Shown one piece after another: positions 49,301 to 60,602 of a stretch of 64,000 nucleotides of DNA. How positions within the stretch are numbered: the stretch's first letter is position 1; each line of letters opens with the position of its first letter. A model generated the notes under the pieces. The model was not told the origin of the DNA and did no database searches. It worked only from the letters and a program-made list of their open reading frames with translations. Origin of the DNA: Tethya wilhelma (lineage: Eukaryota > Porifera > Demospongiae > Tethyida > Tethyidae); NCBI GenBank assembly GCA_964030475.1, contig CAXIPT010000008.1, positions 2,294,141 through 2,358,140 of the forward strand, written 5' to 3'. Made by a program: the position numbers and the translations under genes.

Positions 49301-52300
49301 CTCCTCCAATGCCAGTGAGTTCTAGTAGCTCAGTGGTATGTAAGAACATTCAACTAGAATTTGAAGGACCTGGGTTCCGATCCCAGCTAGATCTCAGCAT
49401 TATTTGGAATCAGCCAAATGGTTGCAGTAATTAGGAGCCTTTTATATTGAAGTATAAGCATTCAGTTTTAGTAGAGTTATTTTTGTGAACATTGTACACA
49501 GACACGTATAGTGATTATTTGTAATAATTATTGCATTGTTTGCTTCATTAGGTATTGATTATCACTATTATCGTAGTGAGATCTACATGATGACATCAAC
49601 CTCTCTGACGAGAATTCGAGTTCAGTTATTTGGAGAGTCTAATCTAACTCGCATTTCAGGTACTGTACAGGTATTTCTTGTTTTGAACTTAAAGTAGCAT
49701 TGTAATCCAGGCTTGCCTGCTTTTTGTTTAAATGTAAGAAACATGTATACTGTACATTACTCTCAAACATTTTATGTAAAGTAAAATGTATATACCTGAG
49801 TAGGAAGTATGTTGCTGTTTGCTTTGCCCACTCACTTCCTGATGCAAGCTAGAAGATTAATGTGTGTGCATTTATAACGTACAGTATGCAGAAAGTGTTA
49901 GGCAATTACAGCTGTTGGGTGTGTTCAACTCCACTATTTTCCCTATCAGATCCAGTGGTGGTGGTGACATTTTCCAGTGTCATTTCTGACGGAGCCATTG
50001 CAGTTGATTGGGTTAATAATGAAATCTACTGGGTGGAGAGAATACAGAACCAGCCTGGAAGTATGGTAGGTGTTTACTCTTGTACAATGATTGTCATCTT
50101 ATCATTGTCACTATTCAGTTGATTTTCAAAAACGCTTCAAACCACCTAGCTAAATTCTGCTTGTTAGCAACAAATTCATGCACTTTTGACTGTTTGCAAA
50201 GATTAAAATTTCGGTCTCTTATGTGGTTGTACTGTATATAAACTTTCGGTGATGAAAATGATTGGTAAATACTCTAGGAAAGTCATTACCGGCAAAGAGA
50301 CTAGAACATTGAAGGAGAGACACTTTCACTATACACTCATTATTTTGGCTTTATGCAAGCATTTCTTCCCTATACTCATGAGTTAAGAGCTCTGATTTGG
50401 AACATACTGTTCTTTGCAAATAGTGAAGCACGCCACCCACAATCACATGACCAGACCCGCCCAATTAAAGAAGCTCCACAAATGAACACCCTACACATAT
50501 GTACCATCACTAGATGATAAGCCTTTGTTGAGATAACACAAAATCACAAATTTTGGTCTCTTAGGTAGTTGTACTGTATGTTGCTTAAAATTTTTAGGTG
50601 TCAAAATGTTTTACTTTCCTGCAACAATAGATTCATTCTCAACACCCCCTTGTGTACTCTTGCTAGCATATTGAACTATCTAAGATGTGATAGGATTTGC
50701 AGGCTATGGCTCATTGGCCATGCCTACTTCTACTAGACTCAAATCTCAAGAACAGTAGCTGCTATAGACCCAAATCAAGATAGTACTTCCTCTTCTAATT
50801 TTGGGTGAAATATTTTTTGTACAATGTATGACATCATGTAGTTGTAGGTGGAGTTAGCTAGCTATATGCTGCGCAGCGAGGCTTTGTGTAGCTGAAATGG
50901 AGAGACTGCGAGATCTAGGCAAAAAAGGTAAGAAAACCAAGACAAGAAGAAACACAACAGCGTGGAAAGCAATAAATTATTGACTTAAGTGATGCATGAA
51001 TACTCACGCATCAGTGCTCATGGATACACTGTAGATGAATGGCAATGAACACTAGACAGAGAGAAAGGAGAGTGGCAGGTAGCATCAGTGAGGCAAATAA
51101 GACAAGAAAGGAATGCTCAACAGCAAAGTGAAAAAAAGGCAAAGAGACAGAGAACACCAAGATTGGCACGAGACTAGCAGCTGACAACACAGTATGTAGA
51201 CTTACAGCAGCATTTGAACCGGAACACAAAATTCCATTATAATATGCGACCTACTAAACAATTGAGTGATAAATTTGTCCTTTTGTTTGGAGTGAACTAA
51301 GACAAAACACCATCTTATTGGTAACTGTCATACAATCAGAAACAAATTACCAACCTGAATATTCACCCACTCTTACATCGTTGTATGCGACCATTCTAAC
51401 AAACAAAATATTTACTAGTCAGTGGCGTGTTTAAGGGGATGTTTTTATTACTTAAGACTAATGTACGCATGTATGCTTGAGCGATCCCCGTATTTTGCAG
51501 TTTGAAGGTTATCCCCAAAAGTTATTTAACGTAAAAAATGTGTACTCTGATATAATACACTACCATGTCCCCTTTTCTTGGACTTTGAATTTGTAGATGT
51601 GTCAATGAGGCACTAATCTTCCCTGAATGTGTTTGTCTCTCTCCACAGATAAGGCGTGCACTGATCAATGATGATGGTACAGTGAGTGGATCTCACTGTG
51701 TATTCCAACATGCCAGTTATTCAGTGTCTCACATCATTGTAGATCCAGTTCGTGGGTGAGTTTGTATTTGAATGTGTTTTGAAGATACTACTTGTAATCA
51801 ACATAATTATTAAAGAAATTTTTAATTGTTGTCTTTCCGTGGATAGCTACTTCTATTGGAGTGATGACAATGGAATTCATCGAGTTGAACTAAACTCTGT
51901 GAGAGTGGCTGGTTCCCCGTGCCCCAGTGAAATCTCTTCAAATACGACAGTTGTTGCTTCTTCACTTCTTCAAACTTTCACAATTGAATCTGATGGCCGC
52001 ATATATTTTGTTGGCTATTCTGACTGTTTTCTTCCAACTAGTAACCAATCACTGCAATCTACTGACACCAATTCCCAGGAAACCTTTCCTCATCTAAATA
52101 CGGAGAGTGTAAATTCCATAGACTCTTTCTCAGAGATTGTATTCTTACCAAGTAATTTTAATGGTAACACATTCTTGCTGGCTGTAAACTCTTCTCAAGC
52201 TGCTACATGTCCCACTCCTATTGGGGTTGGTGCTTCTGGGACCCCTGAGTTGGTGCAAATAATTAGAACTTATCGATCAGTGAAGCAACCATTGCCTGGT

Positions 52301-55300
52301 AAGATGTCTGTAGTATATATATATATAAGCGTTATGTGCATGATTATACACCAATGCTGGTTGCATCTTGTTTTTCTTCAGTTCCCCCATCGTTCCCTAC
52401 CCGTGTTCGAGTGAGTACCACCTCCACTACTGCATCAGTAACGTGGGATGCTCCGCAGTTTATTGGAAGCCTCTACAGTGAGCAGAATTTCTTGAATATA
52501 ATATCAACATTCATGTTTATGTCTTTACATGTAGGTACCAGTGCATACTCTAATTGGATATACACTTTAAGTTACACTGATATTGCAACTCCATCCTCCT
52601 TCATGAGTCAAAACACAACCTTGTTGACAGCAACTCTGGAAGGACTACAGCCTGGTACTCTGTATGGGCTCAATGTCAGTGCAGTCGGACCTGGTGGCCA
52701 ACAAGACATACCTCAGCAGTTGGTGTTTTCTACCAAAGCTGCAGGTTAGTGATTCATCATCGTAGATACCTCCAAGCCTCCCCACTTACATGTACACAAA
52801 GAGAAGAGGAAGGCTGCTTGAAATAGCAACTGATACAAATACTGTAATGTAAATCTTGCTGTTTATTATTTGTTCTTGATTTTCCAATATTTCTCTGAGC
52901 GGATAGCATGTGAAAAGGATATTGAGGTGTCCACAAAAACTTTGTCTATTAATTTTTTGTTTGTGTTATATTATTGCAGGATCAGACTCATCACTGCTAC
53001 TGGCAGCAACTGAGGGTGGTGTCTTTCAGTCAGGGCTGAATGGAGAGCAAGCAACACTAGTTGGTGGCTTGCGCTCTACTGAATCCAATGGTACTTACAT
53101 TATTCTATTTGTGTATTATGCATCGACCAGTATGTGCACAGTGTTTCATGTTGTTTTACATGTTCAGTTGGAAATTCCTCCATGTAGGTATTGCATATGA
53201 CACCTATACTGATGAGTACTACTGGTCCATTCAAGGAGGTCAAGGTAGCATATTTACCACCAATTCTACCAATTCTAATGATGCAAGAAGTTTGATCAAC
53301 TTCCGAGATAATCCCTTTGAATTGAAGTTTGACTGGATAGCTAGAAGGCTCTTTTGGGTGGAAGATGGAGACACTGTGAGTTCTCTGAACTACATACATG
53401 CACAGAATATAGCATGTTTTTCTTTTTTAATAGTCACGAGGCCCAAAACAAATAATGTATTTCAACTTTGAAGATCAAGAACTGCAGATGTTTGCAGAAG
53501 TCAGTAATATTCAAGCAATGGCACTGGACTCTCTAAATGGGTATGATATTAATATTGAATAGAGTATAGTGTTTTTATTGCTAGATGCCTAGAATTAGGC
53601 ATCTGGTAGTGATCATGGCTCAGTTTACCAGCAAAAGTTATGATATGTCCAATCTAACTTAAGGAATATAATTTGTTGTAAAATGATGTCATATTATTTT
53701 AAAATGCATTTAAAATGCAGATAGAGAGTGTAACTAGCCTCGTCCCCAGGCCCTCTGCGTGCTACTATTGTTGATTTATTACGTTGACGATCCTTACCAG
53801 ATGATTTTATTTAAGCACGCAGAGGGCCTGGGAAACGAGGGTAGACGCATGGTAGACAAGTGATTTTGCGCGTGGGCAGGACTGCTTAGACTGCCCACGT
53901 ATTTTGCATATGACATCATCAGTTTGTGAATAATTTTGTGAGCCAATGCTGCGCGCTAGCGCTTTGGCCTGGAGCTAGACTACAAGCGCAGCTAATCTGA
54001 GCTTGAAGGCCAGATGACAGAAGTCAAAAGATCAAGACCAGACAAAACAGCCAAGTAAACATAAATTTGGACTTAGTTTGGCCTTAGATATGAGTGATAT
54101 GTCCAGACATCGGTTCTTTTTGCTCAAACTTTCTTGCTGGTTTGAGACATTTTGGCAGGCATTGCCTAGCGCAGTGCTGTGCTACTCTGACAAAAAAACG
54201 CTGCTCTTTTGTCTTGCTTCGCGGGCTTGTGCACAAGAAAAAAATCTTCAAGTCTTGCTTGCGGTTAGGCCGCCTACGCTACAAGTTTTCTGATGTCATT
54301 CACGTGATTTCGTTCACCAGGCCTTCTGCGTGCTAAAAAATTACGAAAATGGTAAAGATCGTCAACTTAATAAATCAATACTAGCATGCAGCACGCAGAA
54401 GGCCTGGGAACGAGGCTAGAGTGTAACCTCATACTTGCTTACAGCTAGCATCAGTACCATATAGCTCCAAATTTTCGTGGTACAATATTTTCGTGAATTT
54501 CGTGATTTGACTGTATATCACGAAAATTTTCTCCACGTAAATTTAGAAAAATGTATATTGGCAATATAATTTCAGAGATCGTGATTCACAAAAATTAGCT
54601 CAAAACGGCAAAGACAGACTTTTTCACGAACTTTTTGAACCACGAAAATTTGGAGCTATACGGTATTAGACTGCACTCTTGTTTTTGTGCAAGAGTATTA
54701 AAGAGCTAGGCTAGATCAATTGCACAAGACAAGGACTACCTCCCTGTGCAAGAGAAACATCTGTAGCTATACCAATGTACTGTATGTCATGTATTTCAAA
54801 GTGGTCACAACTTTCCCCTTGCTAGTCGTATGTAGTGTCACTAGCATTTATGCTCAGCATCATTACTAAGGTGTACATGTGTATGAATGCAAAGCTTGTA
54901 GAAGGTATTATGTATACTCATAAATTTAGATGGCAGTCTACACAAATGCATTGTAATTGTGGGTGTGTCAATTTTTGCTGCCCTTCACGTCATGTATAAT
55001 TTTGCACTGAGCTTATTACGTCACGTAGTACTACAGTACAGACAACGTGAAAGGTAAACGCCTCTCGCGAGCGACGAGTGAGCAATAAACTCGCGAGCAG
55101 TTTTTCCACGCGTGTTGTTGTGGTATACTCGTGAAGGCATGAGTTTTTACAGCTACTCGCGAGTGAAACCTCGTTGCTCTACTTGAGTTTTGACTGCAAC
55201 ATAGATTGAAATGGAGAGTGCAACACTATAGTTTTGATAAGTACCCACAAAACTATTAGGCTAAAAGTGTTTCCTGCTTGAAGTTTTGACAACTACAAGC

Positions 55301-58300
55301 ACTCGAGTGTTTCTCGAGAGAGCCATCGCGAGAGGCGTTTACCTTTCACGTTGTCTGTACTGTAAAATGCGAGCATGCTAAATTATTCATTATTACGTCA
55401 TTGCAACCTTGACTGATGACGTCAAAAGGAAGGCACATGGAAGATAATGGGACCTTTTCAGGATTTGCAACAGTATAATTATCTCCTCTGTAGTTTTACC
55501 TGCATGCTTCTCACTTGGAATACTTGTGGTTCAGGATGGAATGTGCATGCACAGCAAGTGTTGTGACAAAGACTTTACACATGGTTGCCCAAAAATTCTA
55601 AGTTATCGCATCAAGAAAGTTCACTGAACATCACTCAGATAAAATTTGTGTATCTCCAGATGAGACTAAAATTTGGGCACAAAATAAGTTTTGCTAAAAG
55701 TACAGTGTTTTACAAGCAGTGTGGTGCTTGTCTGATGTCAATAGCTCGAGGTAAGCGTGATCAGTAAAGGACCGCATTTTTAGCGGTTTTTGACTAGTAA
55801 TTTTAGCTATATAGTTTTAGTTACTGGAGTACTACTACAGTATGTTATACTGCTAGATGTAAGTTACAAACTGGTAGAGGATGCCCTCAGTAGTTTTGCA
55901 CTGTGCTTCCCAAAAAATCAAAAGTCGTCTGGTCTATTTTATCGCTACAACTTGAAGACAGTTTAAACGCTGTATTCCTGTTCAAAATTACTTTCTTATT
56001 ACAAATATGACTCTAAGAACCTTAGCTACTTCTTTTCTAGCTGTTTCTCCTGTGTTGTCTTTACTTCCATGTGGTTGGCCACCATTTTTTTCAACTTCCG
56101 GGTGGAAATTAATTAAGGATGCGTTCGTGTAGACTGTAGTAATGTTTTTCATATTTCTACATATGGGTTGTATGACTGGATATATTGCCTTTAAATTACA
56201 GAATTCTGTTTTGGACTCAAAGTAACACTATTCAGATGAAGACTCTAAGTGGTTTAGCATTTGATATGTGTTTTGAAGCCTCCGCCCCACCCTCTGCATT
56301 AGCTGTGGATGTTGAAAGGAGAAGGCTCTACTGGCCCAGTATTGTCAGTAGCAGTGATTCAGAAGTGCTCAGTATCAATCAACTTGAGTACAGCACAACA
56401 GAGTGCATGCAAAGGTATAATTAAGACTAGTTTCTTTCCTTTGTTTGCATGCATGTGTGTAATAGTGTGTGTTTTTATCCAGTGTCACCACTCAAGAGAT
56501 ACCAGAGTTAATATTCAGGTGATTTTCTCTCCCATTTTAATCATTGTAATGCCATAGACATGTATGTGCATTAATTTAGTATCTCTCCCCGTATGTTTCA
56601 GCTCCAGTCCTACAGTGCTGACTTATGCTGCAGATACACTCTTCATTGGTAGCTTAAGCTCCAATGAGGTCTACTCCGTTGCTTCTGACCTATCTGCAGT
56701 TGGCAGTGACCAAACTTTGGCCTTTGCATCTATCCAGAGTCTAAGCACCAATATTAGAGACATATTCATCATAACCAGCTCAGTGCAACCATTACCAGGT
56801 ATATGTGTTGTACAGTCATGTTGCATGAACTAATGTGGTAATGAAAGCTTGTACCATCATAGGAAATTCTAGCACTTCAGGTTGTTGCACTCTTGCATGT
56901 AGATTCTCTTCAGCCTCAAAATCGTCAAGCAAGTGTTCTAACCCCCACTGGCAGTGCTCCTGTTCCTCGACTGGGAGATGATTCCACCAGATTCAGCATT
57001 GAGATAGAGTGGGATGCGGCCCCACCACTGGATGTGGCTAGAGACTCACCAATCCTCTATCAGCTGGACTACTCCTTACGACTCAGTGGTCAAGAAAATG
57101 CTGGTCNCAGTGTGGTGCTTGTCTGATGTCAATAGCTCGAGGTAAGCGTGATCAGTAAAGGACCGCATTTTTAGCGGTTTTTGACTAGTAATTTTAGCTA
57201 TATAGTTTTAGTTACTGGAGTACTACTACAGTATGTTATACTGCTAGATGTAAGTTACAAACTGGTAGAGGATGCCCTCAGTAGTTTTGCACTGTGCTTC
57301 CCAAAAAATCAAAAGTCGTCTGGTCTATTTTATCGCTACAACTTGAAGACAGTTTAAACGCTGTATTCCTGTTCAAAATTACTTTCTTATTACAAATATG
57401 ACTCTAAGAACCTTAGCTACTTCTTTTCTAGCTGTTTCTCCTGTGTTGTCTTTACTTCCATGTGGTTGGCCACCATTTTTTTCAACTTCCGGGTGGAAAT
57501 TAATTAAGGATGCGTTCGTGTAGACTGTAGTAATGTTTTTCATATTTCTACATATGGGTTGTATGACTGGATATATTGCCTTTAAATTACAGAATTCTGT
57601 TTTGGACTCAAAGTAACACTATTCAGATGAAGACTCTAAGTGGTTTAGCATTTGATATGTGTTTTGAAGCCTCCGCCCCACCCTCTGCATTAGCTGTGGA
57701 TGTTGAAAGGAGAAGGCTCTACTGGCCCAGTATTGTCAGTAGCAGTGATTCAGAAGTGCTCAGTATCAATCAACTTGAGTACAGCACAACAGAGTGCATG
57801 CAAAGGTATAATTAAGACTAGTTTCTTTCCTTTGTTTGCATGCATGTGTGTAATAGTGTGTGTTTTTATCCAGTGTCACCACTCAAGAGATACCAGAGTT
57901 AATATTCAGGTGATTTTCTCTCCCATTTTAATCATTGTAATGCCATAGACATGTATGTGCATTAATTTAGTATCTCTCCCCGTATGTTTCAGCTCCAGTC
58001 CTACAGTGCTGACTTATGCTGCAGATACACTCTTCATTGGTAGCTTAAGCTCCAATGAGGTCTACTCCGTTGCTTCTGACCTATCTGCAGTTGGCAGTGA
58101 CCAAACTTTGGCCTTTGCATCTATCCAGAGTCTAAGCACCAATATTAGAGACATATTCATCATAACCAGCTCAGTGCAACCATTACCAGGTATATGTGTT
58201 GTACAGTCATGTTGCATGAACTAATGTGGTAATGAAAGCTTGTACCATCATAGGAAATTCTAGCACTTCAGGTTGTTGCACTCTTGCATGTAGATTCTCT

Positions 58301-60569
58301 TCAGCCTCAAAATCGTCAAGCAAGTGTTCTAACCCCCACTGGCAGTGCTCCTGTTCCTCGACTGGGAGATGATTCCACCAGATTCAGCATTGAGATAGAG
58401 TGGGATGCGGCCCCACCACTGGATGTGGCTAGAGACTCACCAATCCTCTATCAGCTGGACTACTCCTTACGACTCAGTGGTCAAGAAAATGCTGGTCCAC
58501 TCACTTCAGTTAATGTAAGCTTCTTAATGTCTAATTATATGCCTCTTTGTCAAAGAAATGATGGCACCATGATGAAGTTGTGTGTAATGCTTGTTGATTT
58601 TAGACTACTAACCTACGTGATGTTTCTAATCATTTTACAGACAACTGATACAGCATCAACCATCACCATGCAGCAGCCTCTCACTTTAGCCACTGTCAAC
58701 GCTTCTGTCACTGTGTCTTCCTTGTGGTATAGAGGAACTAGCTCTCCATTCACTTTGTTTGAATCACTTCCTGACTGTAAGATTCATTCTAATAGTTTGT
58801 GGAGTGTTTAATGTATAAAGTGTGAATCTTTTTATTGTAGTGCCGGGTCAGGTTTCAAACTTGAGATCGTACACATACCGACCAACCTTGGATCCAAGTG
58901 AACTCACTGCTATTGTGGTTTGGGATGAGCCTGCCTTTGTTGTGACCAGCTACATAGTTAGAATGTACAATATGAGTGGGATGCCAATATACAGTCGTGA
59001 TAATGTAAGTCACTATATCTCAGGCAAGATACCATTATGATTGTAGATTAGGTTAACGAGTGAGCTCTTCCAACACAGGTGGATCGTTTTACATGTGGTA
59101 TTGTTAGTACTCCTCCTGTGCTCTACCAACCAGAGAGTACTGAGACACAGTACACAATTCTTCTGAGACGCTGTGACAATAATGAGCTGTCCTATCCTCC
59201 TCCTGGTAACTATGAGATTGAGGTAAACATACTCTTCAAAGCTGTAACTAGAGGCATCAACTGTAGCAATGACCTCTCTTCTGCCACAGATAACTCCAGT
59301 CAACCCCAGTGGCCAAGGAAACTCATCCAGAGTGGCTGTGAATATTAATGGTTTGTTGAATGTGCTAGCTGTTTTACTTGAGGTCATGCACATTGTTCAT
59401 TCTTTATTCAGCTCCTGATTATCCTGAGCAAATTATAGGTCTAGTAAACAGTGGCATTCAATCTAGTGGACCAGACATAACTTTTAGTGTTGATCAATCT
59501 TCCAATTCTCCCGGACATGTTGCTGTTGATACTATTGGGAGAATGGTCTACTGGTTTTATCCAAGTACCAGGACAATATGTAGGCAGTCTTTAAATGGAG
59601 GAGAGATCGATGTAAGACTTAATTATTGAAGTACATATTTATAAAAATGAATTCTTCTTTTCTACTCCAGCATTTTATTCTTCTGCCACCCAATACTGAG
59701 CTACTAGCCCTGTCATTTGAGTGGGTAGCTAGAGAGTTGTATTACATGGTTGCTGAAGACACATCTAGAAGGGTTGTCTTGTATAAGGTGTCAGCAATCA
59801 ATCGTGATGCATTGTCTCGTGTTCTACCCAATCTACAAGATACAGTAGACTCAGGGGCTCTAGTGCAGATGACTATTGATCCTTTCAGAGGGTATGTGAG
59901 ATACTATGTAGTATAAATGATATGGTGTATTGAATGACTCCATAATTATTTTCATGGTAAATTATAATTTTTTTAAACTTTGTCATGGACTTAACTTAAC
60001 AAAAATTTAGTAGGCTACGTAATGTTAGAAGTTTGTTCCAAACAGCATAGAAACTCAGTTTGTGCCATGTTTTTGCTGACATTTCAATCCCTTTGTATAC
60101 TGAGATGCATGTGTACTGAAATGTTGTTCAGATGCATATTGTAACATTGTGTCAAAATGGAGTGAATATGTTGTATCTGCAGGTATTTGTACTATTTGAT
60201 AGCCGACTCTACTAGTAGTCTTCATGTGCTTGACCTACGACAAGAAGGTGCTTCAGCCAGCAGTGTATTGTCTGGCAGTAGGTCTAAACGCCAAACATCC
60301 AGCAACAGCCTCTCTGACTTTAGTTTATCACCAGCCTTGACCCTTGAACCCACAACTGGTGATCTGTTGGTGTGTGATGCTGTCAGTGGAAACATACTCA
60401 ATTGTAGACTGAATTGCAGTGGGGATGTTATAAGATGTGACTCAAATTGTATGGTCGTGGCTGACAGTCAGCAGCTTATAGGTGGAAATACTGAAATTGG
60501 TAATAATTCTGGATACATTTGCACGCCGCCCCCCCCCCCCCCCCNNNNNNNNNNNNNNNNNNNNNNNNN

Positions 60570-60602
<33 letters not shown>

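Noticed and set aside
50898..50930. Short ATG ORF MERLRDLGKK with a GTAAG donor
   Set aside because: Ten codons only, inside a receptor intron, with no partner exon.
56309..56557. 82-codon ORF repeated identically at 57700-57948
   Set aside because: Out-of-frame shadow of receptor exon 16 and its intron, duplicated only because the block itself is duplicated in the assembly.
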